Positions 33,075 through 45,218 of a stretch of 64,000 nucleotides of DNA are shown piece by piece; the first letter of the stretch is position 1; each line of letters begins with the position of its first letter. The notes under the pieces were generated by a model that saw nothing but the letters and a program-made list of their open reading frames with translations, was not told the DNA's origin and ran no database searches. The stretch comes from Macrostomum hystrix (Eukaryota > Platyhelminthes > Macrostomidae): assembly GCA_950097015.1 (NCBI GenBank), contig CATNEN010000003.1, forward strand, positions 8,106,501 through 8,170,500. The letters are read 5' to 3'. The position numbers were made by a program, and so were the translations under genes.

Positions 33075-36000
33075 TCACAGGCGCCCTTGTCCTTCCGTCT
33101 TGCACTCATTGACGCCAGGTTTATTATCCTGTGCATCCTCGCGGAGCTCATCGTTTTCAAATATTGGCTCCTTCGTAGCAGCATTCAAGTCGTCAACAGA
33201 TGGCGCATCTTCGACAGCAGCCTCCGCAGCCGCAGCAGCCTCAGCCTGCATCTGTTCCAGCCGTTGCACAATCATCCGGTGCTCGTCTAGCAGGGTGGTG
33301 AACTGGCGCCGACGATGCGCCGCCGAGGTGCGAATCATGTCGGCGTTGAGCTCGGAGTTGCGTCGACGAATCACTCGCTGCTCGCGAAGCTTTTTTCGGT
33401 TGAAAGCAGCTGTAGATTAATTGGGGATTCGTATTCGTGATGGTTTCCGTGTCAGAATATAAATTGTTATAAGCATACATTTGTTAGCAAACCAAATAAT
33501 GATAATAAAATATTTGCCGGAGAGCTATACTGGTGCATTATCCGGTGACAGTTGCGCTGAACACACAAACCGGTTTATAAACCTGCCAATTGACTTTCTC
33601 ATCGTCTGGCAGTGTGCACTGCATCTTTGTGTTTACCCTCATTGTCGCACATGGTACAATAAGCCCTCCCAATGATTGCGCCCAAGTTAATATAGCCTCA
33701 CCGTGGATTCGAGCTAACGGACGATCTCAGGAAAAAGCGTTATATCTTTCTGCTACTGCCTGCCTCGTAGCCAACCATGTGTATTTTTGTGCATATCCTT
33801 CTGTCATATTGATCATTGTAAGCCGCTATCATCATCTATATGCAAATTATAAAGAAAGGAAGGACTCAAAGGCAAGTTGTTTATGTCTACACAGCAACAA
33901 AAACACTGCACTGAATGAAAGTACCTGTTAAATATATCCTTTTCGGGTCTCAAATTAGGCAGAAAAAATTTTGACTGATGATTTCACACAGGCATTTATT
34001 TACTGGTAAGTCATGCACTTGCCTTACATGGGGTAGGCTTTTGCTAGTCTAATATACTATTTCTAAACTGAACTAATAAACAAGTAATCCCAAGTGTCAC
34101 ATTTCCGCTGACATGAAGACATAAGCAATGAGTAACTAGCCAAGTGTCACCCCATTGAGGATTTTTTTGCTTCAAAGCCAGAGGCACCAATGCCAAATCC
34201 TTTTGTGTTTGTCCCTTTAGAGTTTGTCTATCGCTCATCATTACTAGATTAATGAGAAAATCAGCAACATATCGGCTCAAACGAGACGCAAAACGTGCCT
34301 AACATTAAAAGCGAAACATAAAGCAGTTGTAAACAGGCCATACAAAAAATTCGGAAAGTTTCTATGGATGCTAGGCTCAAGAAAAATTCTGAGAATTAAT
34401 GTAAAAATAATGTCAAAACTAAACTTAATGAAATGATCCGCTTCTCAGAAGGCAGTCATCTAGCTAATGAACTATCTTACCTGCTTACACAAACACAGCT
34501 GCAATTGTAGCAAAACTGCCAAATCAGAGAACTGGAGAGCAAAGCATTACCCTTGAGAAGCCGCGATGCAGAGTTCGGGTCTAATTAAACAGTACCTGAG
34601 ATCACAAGGTATATTTTTCTTTGCAACAAAAATTGTAGCTCTGTTTTTTCTGTTTGGTGTGGCCTTCTATCCTCTGAACTCATGCCAGGAAGCTATAATT
34701 ACACATGACTAATCTGGGACTGCTTCCTCGTAGGGTCCGCATTGTTTCTCAGCAAAATGTAGGCTCTGCTCTGGTTTTTTCTACTAATAATTTCATTATG
34801 CCAGATTTTTAAAGCATGTCTTTAGCGATTGCGAGAAGCACAGCGATTTATCATGATTTGCACTTCTAGGATTGGAAGCACTTTCTGATGACATTGTGTC
34901 GACCTGCTGCTAAAACTTTTTCTTCCGTTACTTTCGATTTAAAATGCCGCTAATAAAAATAAAAATAATAATAATAATTGCAGGAGGGCTGCAAGCAATG
35001 GTAGATTGCTATATGGGTAGCAGAGGCACATCATTTGGTGACACTAGACCCGCAGCCAGCGAGGAGGCAATTCTGCCCATTTCGCTGACTCCTGAGCACA
35101 CACGCACACAGATACTGTACGCAGGCATACGCTCTCTCATCGTCAGATAGTTTTATACATTTCACTGTGCCTTGGAGGTTGACCCTTAAGGGCGTAAATT
35201 GCACGACAAGCCCCCAAAGCCTTCTCCCCGCGGCTGCGCCCCAAATAAATGTGGCCTCGTCGTGGAATCGAACTTAGGGACTGTGGTGCTGCGAGAGGCA
35301 AGCGCGTTAACCGCTCTGCCACGACCCCCATCTAAATGCCGCTAACCCCAATCTTCTTCTCAGAGGCACTCGTCGTGGTTGTCAATCTGTAAAATATTGC
35401 AGCAGTATTATTTAGTCTATCTTAGTCGAGTATTTTTTTAGTTACAAGAGACAGGATTTTAGATATTATTCGATGGTCGTGACAACGGTATGGCATAATG
35501 CCATTTTTTAAACTGCGACAAAAAGCGACAAAAAATCGTCCTAAACAAACCGAATAGGAGCAGACAAATCGGGCACCTGCTGCGAAAACAAGTAAAAGGA
35601 CAGCATCCTTGATTTATGTTTCTGCTTAATTGGCTTCAGTCTGTGTCTTCTCAAACGTTTCTTCATCAAAACAACACTGAACTAATGAAAAAAGTGTGTC
35701 GTTTACAAATACTAATTTGACATGCGCTCATTGATAAGACTAGAAAATTGCCATTTTTGAAGCAAATTGTTGTCGTTGCAAGCAATAACATTTTCTTCTT
35801 ATAATTATTTTTTAGAGCGAAGATTTATCAGTCTTGTTGACATAACATGACATGACATGGCTATCATTTTCTAGAAGAAAAAGTCAAAGTGGCCTCTTTT
35901 GAAATGATATAGTTTGTCACTATAAAGAAGTATTTTAATTCAATAAATTTAGCTTCACAAACTTCAGAACTGATGCAAAAGGTCCCGGGGCTCGATTCCG

Positions 36001-36525
36001 TGGCGAGGCCACATTCATTTGGGGCGCAGCCGCGGAGAGAAGGCTTAGAGGCTTTTCGTGCAATTTACGCCATTGAGAGCCAATTTCCACAGAGAAAGTG
36101 CCCACTGCCTGACAATGAGAAAATCAGGCAGATGTACACGCCTGTGTGAGTGTGTACCTGCATACGGTATCTGTGTGCGTGTGTGCTCAGGATCGTCAGC
36201 GAAATGGGCAGAACTGCCGGCTGTGGGTCCTCTGTCACCCAAATGATGTGCCATTGCCCGCAGCCCTCCTGCAATTTTTATTTTTATTTATAATGCGTGC
36301 ACGAACAAATAAAGAAAGAAAAAACTTCTCACCCTTCGCACCGTCCTGATCTTCGTCGATCTCAACCTCCTGAGCCACGCCGTACTCGTTCTGCACCAGC
36401 ATCTCCACATTGGAGATCTGACGCGTCAGTGGCGGCGGCTGCTGCGTCGACGACTTGGAATTCATCAACGTTGGCGGAGTTGGCGGCGGCGGCGGCGGCG
36501 TCTGGGGCAGTCGAGACGAGTGCAT
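33075..36525 (-). CDS. Coiled-coil protein of unknown function, two exons
   Basis: Exon 1 is 36525-36333 (ATG, MHSSRLPQT, a proline run, then QISNVEMLVQNEYGVAQEVE), ending at GTGAGA one base into a codon. Exon 2 is 33409-33075, after a CTACAG acceptor; the join gives DGAKAAFNRKKLREQRVIRR. The product is 175 residues. Exon 2 is strongly helical and charged (AHRRRQFTTLLDEHRMIVQ, then RLEQMQAEAAAAAEAA), predicting a coiled coil; the C-terminus is acidic and probably unstructured. No signal peptide or membrane segment, so intracellular. The 2.9-kb intron has collected three SINE family 1 copies. The proline run is a GCC/GGC microsatellite. I do not recognise the family. Confidence 0.65.
33540..33720 (-). 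repeat. SINE family 1 fragment (degraded)
   Basis: Diverged reverse copy in the intron of the coiled-coil gene, recognised by CTTTCTCATCGTCTGGCAGT and GCCTCACCGTGGATTCGAGC. Confidence 0.6.
34942..35345 (-). repeat. SINE family 1, full-length copy with 12-bp target duplication
   Basis: The element is 34954-35333 on the minus strand, flanked by AAATGCCGCTAA (34942-34953 and 35334-35345). The 5' head is tRNA-like: GGTCGTGGCAGAGCGGTTAA (A box) and AAGTTCGATTCCACGACGAG (B box). The body contains GGGGCGCAGCCGCGGGGAGA, and the 3' end is a short AAT-rich tail (TTATT units on the minus strand). A 12-bp duplication fits insertion by LINE machinery. It lies in the intron of the coiled-coil gene. Confidence 0.92.
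35978..36292 (+). repeat. SINE family 1 copy, 5'-truncated
   Basis: Plus-strand copy beginning within the head (GGGGCTCGATTCCGTGGCGA) and ending in TTTTTATTTTTATTTATAA. It lies in the intron of the coiled-coil gene. Confidence 0.85.
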
Positions 36526-37576
36526 AACTTATTGATTTGTCTTCAAAAAAAGCCTTAATTATAAAAACTTTGCTTCTAGAAGCGGAAAGAAGCAATAGGA
36601 AAATGTCCCACTCGCCGGCTAGCTGTCTTGCATTTGTACCTATTCTATTACCTGCAGTGGGGTTGGCTATCGCTTGGAGATTACAAAGCCTTGGGATTCG
36701 CCTTTACTCAAACCAAGGTGGCCAACCTCTCTGTCTCATTGCCAGCGGGCCGAGATATTTCTCTTTCTGCTTGCCAGTAATTTATTCAATTATGAATCTT
36801 CCGGCTTTATTCCTAATTCATGCCATCCAGGTGATCTTAGTGCGACTGCAGAGCATAACAGGACATCTGCCATCTTGTGCTCGATTCAGGAAAAATACGA
36901 AATGTTTTATTTAGCGACATTTTAGTAGCTGTTCCGACTGGAACAGTACCTGATGAAAGGGAGTTGCTTAAATTCGTTTATTCTTCATCAGCTTCGTTAC
37001 AAAATCCTTGTTTTCTCCGCTCGTTCCTATTTGTCCGTTACTCCTGCAACCACCGCTACTTCCGTTACATCCGCTGAATCCGCTACTTTTAATTGTTCCG
37101 CTACAACAGCTACTCCCGGTACCTCAACTTTTTAAAGAGGCTTAATATTTTTATAATATCTTCTATAATTAACGAACTCCACAAAGTATGTTAGATTTTT
37201 GGGAGATGTTTGATTTAGCTTTCATAAACAACATCCCTAACAGCCCCGAAATCTCAAACCAACGCTAGGGAAAAAGAAAGAATCTGGTTATCTACGCACT
37301 GCAGACCGTTATCGTTCTGTTCGCTTCGAGTACCTGTGCAAACACTGGCTCAAACTAACCTAACCTATTTGTCCCATCATCTCTCACCCTAAGGAGAGGG
37401 TGGACGGCAGTGAGTGCGAGTCATCCATCAGTCTAATATGGTGCTAGTCAGTATAATTTGCCACTTATCTCCTATCTGGGATTTCGTAGACTAAAGCAGC
37501 GAATTGGAACTATGGGTCTGCGCGAAACTGCGCGTAAGATACAAGCAGTACCTTACAAACTATTAGTGTCCCTGCA
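36526..37576. other. Intergenic, no gene recognised
   Basis: 5' flank of the coiled-coil gene running up to the 36-bp array. Pyrimidine-rich patches only; no convincing exon. Confidence 0.45.
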
Positions 37577-38345
37577 TCTCACTCAGTGCAATCTCTATCC
37601 ACCTCCCTGCATCTCACACCTAATCCGGTCTCTATTTACCTCCCTGCATCTGACCCCAGTCCGATCTCTATCCACCTCCCTGCATCTCACCCCAGTCCGA
37701 TCTCTATCCACCTCCCTGCATCTCACCCCAGTCCGATCTCTATCCACCTCCCAGCATCTCACCCCAGTCCGATCTCTATCCACCTCCCTGCATCTCACCC
37801 CAGTCCGATCTCTATCCACCTGCCTGCATCTCACCCCAGTCCGATCTCTATCCACCTGCCTGCATCTCACCCCAGTCCGATCTCTATCCACCTGCCTGCA
37901 TCTCACCCCAGTCCGATCTCTATCCACCTCCCTGCATCTCACCCCAGTCCGATCTCTATCCACCTGCCTGCATCTCACCCCAGTCCGATCTCTATCCACC
38001 TCCCTGCATCTCACCCCAGTCCGATCTCTATCCACCTGCCTGCATCTCACCCCAGTCCGATCTCTATCCACCTCCCTGCATCTCACCCCAGTCCGATCTC
38101 TATCCACCTCCCTGCATCTCACCCCAGTCCGATCTCTATCCACCTCCCTGCATCTCACCCCAGTCCGATCTCTATCCACCTCCCTGCATCTCACCCCAGT
38201 CCGATCTCTATCCACCTCCCTGCATCTCACCCCAGTCCGATCTCTATCCACCTCCCTGCATCTCACCCCAGTCCGATCTCTATCCACCTCCCTGCATCTC
38301 ACCCCAGTCCGATCTCTATCCACCTCCCTGCATCTCACCCTTAGT
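37577..38345. repeat. 36-bp minisatellite
   Basis: About 21 copies of a 36-bp unit (CCAGTCCGATCTCTATCCAC + CTCCCTGCATCTCACC). Being a multiple of three without stops, it leaves frames of 250-337 codons open on both strands; these are artefacts. Confidence 0.96.
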
Positions 38346-38994
38346 CTGAACTTCATATATATATTTCGGTCTCAATCCTCATTTTTCCGTCAAAAGACTC
38401 CTCGCGGTCGTCACAGGTCACATGACACAGTTCCGCTCATTGCTACAAGCTCGAGCACGCACAGTGGCTAAAGATCAGCCAGCTAGTCGGTAGACATCGG
38501 ACCCGAAGTCTAAGCACGGCGCTTCGAACCTCAAGTTCGGGGCTTCCCTCGGCTGCACCTGCCCTCTCAGCTGTATAAGGTATCAAAGTCTTCTTTCCAG
38601 GGATGATTAACTAAGCCTAGGATAGTTGAAGCTGCTATATCATGACTATTATTTTCCTGTCAACTGACTTGACTCGTGCTGCATTTGATAAAGCTCTTCG
38701 TACTTATCTTCAAACTACGAGTAGCAAGAAAAGAGGAATAGCAGATGGCCATAATTTGCTTTAGAATATGGAAAATTGCTGCATTTTTCCAAGCAGATTC
38801 AGAATTGAGGCATTTTGCTTGTCATAGCTTTAAGGCAGCAAGATGCATGTCTCCATTCTAAATTTAGAACCAAAGAGCAATCATGACGGTCGCAAGGTTT
38901 TTACAGTCCAACTTTGTTTACGCTACAAAAAAGAAGCTTTGAGTATACTGTAAAAATATAGCGAAACGGTAATACAGTACTAATACGAGGCCAA
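38346..38994. other. Spacer between arrays with a possible decayed tRNA-derived repeat
   Basis: No gene. Around 38470-38550, CAGCTAGTCGGTAGACATCG and CTTCGAACCTCAAGTTCGGG vaguely resemble tRNA A- and B-box regions. This could be another old SINE, but there is no second copy here to prove it. Confidence 0.3.
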
Positions 38995-39875
38995 GATTTC
39001 GAAGGAATCGCAGCTACATTTTAGAATCGTAGTAGGAATCGAAGCTATAGCTTTAGAATCGCAGCGGGAATCGTAACTACAGCTTTAGAATCGCAGCAGG
39101 AATCGTAAACACAGCTTTAAAATCGTAGTAGGAATCGAAGCTAAAGATTTAGAATCGCAGAAGGAATCGAAGCTAAAGATTTAGAATCGCAGAAGGAATC
39201 GTAGCTACAGCTTTGGAATCGCAGCAGGAAGTGTAGCTACAGCTTTAGAATCGGAGCAGGAATCGAAGCTACAGAATTAGAATCGCAGCAGGAATCGTAA
39301 CTACAGTTATAGAATCGCAGTAGGAATCGAAGCTAAAGATTTAGAATCGCAGCGGGAATCGTAACTACAGCTTTAGAATCGCAGCAGGAATCCTATCTAC
39401 AGCTTTAGACTCGCAGCAGGAATCGTAACTACAGTTTTAGAATCGCAGTAGGAATCGAAGCTAAAGATTTGGAATCGCAGCAGGAATTGTAGCTACAGCT
39501 TTGGAATCGCAGCAGGAATTGTAGCTACAGCTTTGGAATCGCAGCAGGAATTGTAGCTACAGCTTTGGAATCGCAGCAGGAATTGTAGCTACAGCTTTGG
39601 AATCGCAGCAGGAATTGTAGCTACAGCTTTGGAATCGCAGCAGGAATTGTAGCTACAGCTTTGGAATCGCAGCAGGAATTGTAGCTACAGCTTTGGAATC
39701 GCAGCAGGAATTGTAGCTACAGCTTTGGAATCGCAGCAGGAATTGTAGCTTCAGCTTTGGAATCGCAGCAGGAATTGTAGCTACAGCATTGGAATCGAAT
39801 CAGGAATTGTAGCTACAGCTTTGGAATCGCAGCAGGAATCGTAACTACAGCTTTAGAATCGCAGCAGGAATCTGG
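38995..39875. repeat. 32-bp minisatellite
   Basis: About 27 copies of CTTTGGAATCGCAGCAGGAA + TTGTAGCTACAG. The right half is very uniform and the left half diverged. It shares GAATCG and GTAGCT words with the array at 19990. Confidence 0.95.
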
Positions 39876-40537
39876 AACAGGTGTTTTCAAGTATTGCGCT
39901 AAGATGAGTTTAATTTTCTCTGTGAGTGTCACCTTAATAAATAAATTGGTCAGCCATGCCTCTGACTAAAGAGAACATTTGAAGCTGAAAAAATGTCTTT
40001 TTCAGTTACAAGACTGATTATCAAAGCAAACACAACTGTGCACTGTTCATTGGCTATAAATAATTCTGTACTTATTTGGCTATAAATTGGCTGTAGTTTG
40101 GGTAAAAAAAAGTTGGTTTACTTTAACTTGACCAAATGTCTGCTCTTCTATGGAAGTCGCTAATTTACGATCATATTTCTGGGTTTAAGTAGACATGTGG
40201 ATGTGTGCCTCGTACGTACTACTCAAAGGTTTGCTTTGAGATCCCAAAACCTCATAAGCAGTATAAGGTGTGTAAAATCAATCAAAACGGCCAGCACAGC
40301 TACTAAACCTCGCTTTATTCTTGTCTTGTCTGATTTGTGGGCGTCACCCCCCTATGGCTTTGAGTAAATAATTGGGTGCAGAAAATCTAATATAAATGCA
40401 CGGGCATTTCTGCTTTCCTTTCAAACTGTTCTTGACAGGCACACTAAGCAACTGCAGAGGACAGCGAGAGAAATAGTTTAGAGAACTAGCTGTACCTCTA
40501 CAGATTATTCAACTCTCTGAAAGAGCTTTATAAGAAC

Positions 40538-40743
40538 GTGGGTCGTTTTACGGTCCAACAGACCGTATCTTTCATACAATCATCTAGCTGTACATTTAGA
40601 CAATATCGTGACCCGTCACCGTACATTATTGTCTGTCGTCGAAGGCAACATTGCTCCTGTCCCAGCTATAATAATGTTGCGTGTGAGCACAGTACTTTAC
40701 AAAAGCATTCCTTTGAGAAGATAAAATCGACAAAAAGTTGCAG
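40538..40743 (+). other. Possible 5' exon ending at a strong donor
   Basis: Sequence ending TTGCAG|GTAAGAA (donor at 40744). The next good acceptor, TATTGCAG at 41518, lies 9 bases before the ATG of the gene at 41527. The open frame across this segment does not join in frame, so it would be a non-coding leader exon. The pairing is inference. Confidence 0.3.
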
Positions 40744-41526
40744 GTAAGAATTTGCTGCTTCAAATTATTTTGAATCCTCATCATTATCTTGGCAATTCAA
40801 TGAATTTGAATATTGACTACTTGAAATTTAAAATCTGCACAAAAAGTAGTATAATGAGAAACGGATTTTTTGTTTGGGTTTTAACTGACAAAAGTTTAAA
40901 GAAAGTTAAAATTTGTGTACTATAAAAATTAAAATGCAATCGTTGAATTTGTCTCCAGTTAAAAAAAACTAGAAGACATTCCGTAGACAGACAGAAATGA
41001 CACCTATCATTTGTACTATTGTACGGCGCTTCCAAGCACAGTGGACAGTTGTTTTTGTCTATGGACTGTAGATTCCGCCAGATCTACTTCAAGTTTTTGT
41101 TGTACATAAGCAATGGGGAAATGAGTGTCTTATTTAGCAATTCTAATTGCAGCTTTCTTTTGCACAGTCAGAATTATCTCAAACGCTAAGCACTGGGCCC
41201 CTGTTTCAAATGCGCAGTACGATCGATAGGAAGCAAGTCTGCTCTATTCTGCCCTATCCTCCTTGGTATGAGTACGCATAGTAAGTATAACATTCAGTTG
41301 TCTACACCAGAACTGGCTCTCTCAGCTCTATGAATCCTTCATAGCGGTGTACACATTCTAAACTCTCTCTCCGCTGGCTACAATCAACCCCACAGGATCG
41401 TGAACACCGGGGTGGAGTGCTCTGAACTGAGCTCTACGTACTCTCTCGACCCTATCGCTAACCGAGACGGAAAGAGAGAAACAGCGTGCAAAGTTCGACT
41501 TCCGCTCTGGTATTGCAGTTTTAGCA

Positions 41527-42198
41527 ATGTCCAACTCGGCATTATCTAAAACAGACTATCGCACAGTACTGCTGCAGTCACAGACTAGGCGCAATCAGTA
41601 CGGTAGTTGTCAGGCGTCAACCGTGAACGACTCTACAGTACAGACGGCCGCAATTAGCAAAATGCTTGCCGATTTCGACGATGCGATTGTTCCAGCACCA
41701 GCTCCTTCAGCTCCTTATGAGCAGACCTGTCAAAAGCCACCGTCATTGCAGCCCTCTGCGCCACAGTCGCCGCAGCCGCAGCAGCAAAAGAAGGTTACAT
41801 TGCTGAGCCTTGTAGCGGCTCGTAGAAATCAACATTCAACAGCTGAAGGAAGCGAAGCAATGAAACTTGAAGACATTGTTCGCAAAGGCATCGACATTGC
41901 GCGTGAGTTCAACGCGAGCGAATTCACAGGCCGGCCGAATGTCATCAAGCTGACTGTGTCTGACGCTCGACGACAGTCGATGATCGAGATTGACACTTCC
42001 GGATATAATTCATTGACGTCGACGTCGATACGTTCGCCCGGCGAAGTAGTAATAGAGATGCCGCCATTTCATCTGCTGGATGGTCAACAAGAACCGAGTA
42101 GTTCATCTGGTCTGGACGAAGCAGCAAGTCGGTGGAGACTTCGAAGGCAAAGAAATCACTCCGACTCGAGCAAAACCCCTCTTATCTCAGATGTATGA
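41527..42198 (+). CDS. Unknown intracellular protein, single coding exon
   Basis: A 223-residue open frame with balanced amino-acid composition. The N-terminus is Ser/Gln-rich. Residues about 56-88 are Pro/Gln-rich low complexity. A more structured centre follows (KLEDIVRKGIDIAREFNASE, then GRPNVIKLTVSDARRQSMIE). The C-terminus is Ser/Arg-rich and ends KTPLISDV. There is no signal peptide or membrane segment. A splice-acceptor-like TATTGCAG directly precedes the start, so an upstream non-coding exon is likely. I do not recognise the family. Codon use and lack of repeats make it more convincing than other frames nearby. Confidence 0.6.
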   Translation: MSNSALSKTDYRTVLLQSQTRRNQYGSCQASTVNDSTVQTAAISKMLADFDDAIVPAPAPSAPYEQTCQKPPSLQPSAPQSPQPQQQKKVTLLSLVAARRNQHSTAEGSEAMKLEDIVRKGIDIAREFNASEFTGRPNVIKLTVSDARRQSMIEIDTSGYNSLTSTSIRSPGEVVIEMPPFHLLDGQQEPSSSSGLDEAASRWRLRRQRNHSDSSKTPLISDV

Positions 42199-44256
42199 AT
42201 TCTGTTTCATTACTTTTTTGCGTTCTACTCGTATTTAAGAATAGCCGCATTCGATTTAACGATATCAAAATTACTTAGAGGCTGTCTATGGTAAAAAAAG
42301 TCGAAATTGTGCTTAATTTAGTAACCATTGTGTAGACTAATCGATTCTAACCAGAGAAATATATGATTTTAATGCTCTTCTTCCTACCACGTGACATACG
42401 CTCTCCTGTCTCCTGCCACCTCGAAATTCGGTTCCAAGCTGTTTTCGGATTCGCTCCAACCGTTTCAACAGTCGTTCCAACAGAAGAACTCTCTCAATCG
42501 CTGTGGCAATTAACTCATGCATGAAATACTTTGATAAGCCATGGTCTATGGTTCCTAATAGGGTAGTCTATGGTTCCTTATAAAGGGGTCCATGGTTCCT
42601 AATAGAGTAGTCTTTGGTTCCTTATAAAGTGGTCTATGGTTCCTAATAGAGTGGTCTATGGTTCCTAATAGAGTGGTCTATGGTTCCTAATAGTGTCTAT
42701 GGTTCCTTATAAAGTGGTCCTGGTTCCTAATAGAGTAGTTTATGGCTCCTAATAGAGTCGTCTATACTTCCTGATATAGTTCTATGGTACCTAATAGAGT
42801 GGTCGATGGTTTCTAATATAGTAGTCTATATTTTATAATAAGTTCAATGGTTTCTAACAGAATGGTCTATGGCTCCCAAATTGAACCCTGGTTTTCTTAA
42901 ATTGAACGGATTTCCGACACTTTTTACCATAGAAAAGTGCCACTGACTTTCAGTATTTTGATGTTCTTAAACTGCAGGACGCTTTTCTTAACTACTTAAC
43001 TCTTTAGAATGCAAAATGCCATAGTTATGTTTCATGCTATTTGAATTCACATATCGAATCTTTGCATGTGTATGGTATGGTGGCACGGTGCCTTGAAGAA
43101 GCACATATCCGTCTTCACTCTTTCAAATTAACTATTGATATATTTTATAAGATTGTTGCTTTCACAAAATGCACTTTTAAAAGCTTTATTGAAATCGATA
43201 ATAATGTCAATATAACTTTCCGAAAAAATATTTCGACGTACTGAAAGTTAGACCTAGTAGCCTATCTGGCCTAGATGCTATAGCCAGTGCAGTTATATTC
43301 TGCGCTTCTAGGCAGCAGGAGTGTACAGCTGTGTCCATGGACTGGGTTGGCCACCGAAGGTCCGAAGGTCTCATAACCACAGAGTATACAAGCTCCTCAT
43401 CTGATTTGTGACCTTCTATAATGAGGCTATCTGAATCTCGCCACCGCTGTATTGTGAAAGCCATTGTACCTGTATTTTCTGTCTATTTCATTTACCGCTT
43501 TATATATATAACACTCTAACTAAACACTTATTGTTGATTGCGCTCCGTGTTTACCTTGTGTTTATAAACCTATTATCAAAGGTTGAAAGGTGCAGGTGAT
43601 CAGTAAATGCGTAGGTAGCTACAGGTCAATTGCGTTTTATTTGTAATACGCATGTAAGAGGATCAATAAAAACTTACTTAAAATGTAGATATGTTCTGGT
43701 ACTTGACTTTCACCGGCACAATCTTGTTTTGCATCACAAAATTAGAATGATACAGTTGCATAATAAATATTTATCAATAAAAAAATAGTTTTTTTCGATC
43801 GATCGATTGACTATTTGGTCGGTGTATAGTTGTTTTAATAATTTAAACAAACACATCAAACAAGGATAATTACTTTTACCCATACCTGTTGGGTGTAGAA
43901 AAAATTAAATCGAATATAAAAATAAGATTCGATATTTAAGCAAATTTTTACAATCGATATTGTAAAATTGTAAAATTGGCATTTTTTATGAGCAAAAATT
44001 ATCTGAAATTTTAATTGTCGCTTAGAAGAGCTATAGCATTGTAGTCCGGTTTGCAGTTTTGCCTACTTCTTCATGAATCAATAAACGCCAAAACTGTTCT
44101 AACATTAATGAATTATTCATGGCTGAAATGCAATGTAAAATGTGCGGGTAAGAGTTTGACGCAACAGAAAAACTATGAAATCAACGGAGCAATAATTTTT
44201 AAGCATGATAGGAGGCACTGTCAGAAAGAAATTATATTAACTTTTTTAGACTAAAA
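42199..44256. other. Intergenic with one minisatellite, no gene recognised
   Basis: Apart from the 22-bp array at 42537, AT-rich sequence with no convincing exon. A patch at about 43270-43375 (TCCATGGACTGGGTTGG) may be an old SINE family 2 relic. Confidence 0.45.
42537..42875. repeat. 22-bp minisatellite, diverged
   Basis: About 15 copies of AGTGGTCTATGGTTCCTAAT + AG with indels and substitutions. Confidence 0.9.
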
Positions 44257-44266
44257 TATATATTTA
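44257..44266 (+). promoter_or_regulatory. TATA box
   Basis: TATATATTTA about 50 bp before the ATG at 44313. Confidence 0.45.
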
Positions 44267-44312
44267 ATCTATAGCAAGCTTTCAATTCAATTCTGTTCTT
44301 GTTGGAGCCAGA

Positions 44313-45218
44313 ATGCTTCTCAGGCGAATTCTGCATGTTCTATTGCTGCTGCTGCATCATGCAGCTAAATTAACCGAGGCCGTCTCAGATTTCAGTTGCC
44401 TGACTAGCGCAATCAAGTACAGGAGGTATTTTTTCAAGCCTACGTGTTCCAGGTCGACTTCCTTGATTCTGTCTGACGAAAGAAGCTGCACATTTGCCGC
44501 CGCAATGTCACCCGTATCCTCTGCCGCTATAATTACGTCATCAGATGTCACCACGTGTCACGTGACATCAGCTCTGTGCCCCAAATATCAACTGTGCGGA
44601 TCTGGCTGCGATTCCATCGCGCTCATGCCCGTCGGTCTGACAGCTCTGGAGCATGTCGTCATGGTGGTTAGGAGAGGCAGCGGCCGTAGTGCATTGGACG
44701 TTCTGAATGAGGTGGTCCCTTACTTTGACTACGTTCTGCAGCCGAACCACCCGGACGCAGCTATTCTGCCGAACACCTTCAGGTCCAGCCTTTTGAGCAA
44801 CATGCAAGCCCTGGTCTCCGGTCTGATCTACAAGCAGTTCATTGTCCAGTTGTACAAGAACAACGCCGTTGTTGTGCGACTCGTGTTCGATGTCGGTTAC
44901 AATTCTGTCTATTTGAACAGCATGAACTGGTTTGTCACGGAGAGACTTGTGGAAAGCTTTCCAGTGACCGATTTGAAATCACGCAGCTTCAATATTTTCA
45001 GCATCCAGGGCGAGAGCGATAGGCATTTTTTAATCAGCTATTATTATGACGGCTGTTCTGGTGACAGCGGCTTCATGGCTGTGCTAGATATGTCCGACCG
45101 TTGCGAAAGTTGGCAGTTCAGCGAACCGATCCCAAAGATCGTATATAATCCACAGCCTAATACACCATGGGCTAGTAACAGTTTATCTGCCGACTACCTA
45201 GTCATTCTAGCACGTTAA
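44313..45218 (+). CDS. Secreted cysteine-rich protein, single exon
   Basis: 301 residues. The signal peptide is MLLRRILHVLLLLLHHAAKL, probably cleaved after TEA. Residues 27-100 are cysteine-rich (C29, C45, C59, C82, C89, C95, C99) and could be a PAN/apple-like module, as in the lectins, but this is weak. Residues about 175-301 form a second, mostly beta-looking domain with C248 and C264 (SYYYDGCSGDSGFMAVLD, RCESWQF) ending SLSADYLVILAR. A TATA box precedes it, and AATAAA occurs about 250 bp after the stop. Likely extracellular; family not recognised with confidence. Confidence 0.72.
   Translation: MLLRRILHVLLLLLHHAAKLTEAVSDFSCLTSAIKYRRYFFKPTCSRSTSLILSDERSCTFAAAMSPVSSAAIITSSDVTTCHVTSALCPKYQLCGSGCDSIALMPVGLTALEHVVMVVRRGSGRSALDVLNEVVPYFDYVLQPNHPDAAILPNTFRSSLLSNMQALVSGLIYKQFIVQLYKNNAVVVRLVFDVGYNSVYLNSMNWFVTERLVESFPVTDLKSRSFNIFSIQGESDRHFLISYYYDGCSGDSGFMAVLDMSDRCESWQFSEPIPKIVYNPQPNTPWASNSLSADYLVILAR

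Noticed and set aside
37458-38471. 337-, 252- and 253-codon frames on both strands
   Set aside because: Artefacts of the 36-bp array; frames are open on both strands equally.
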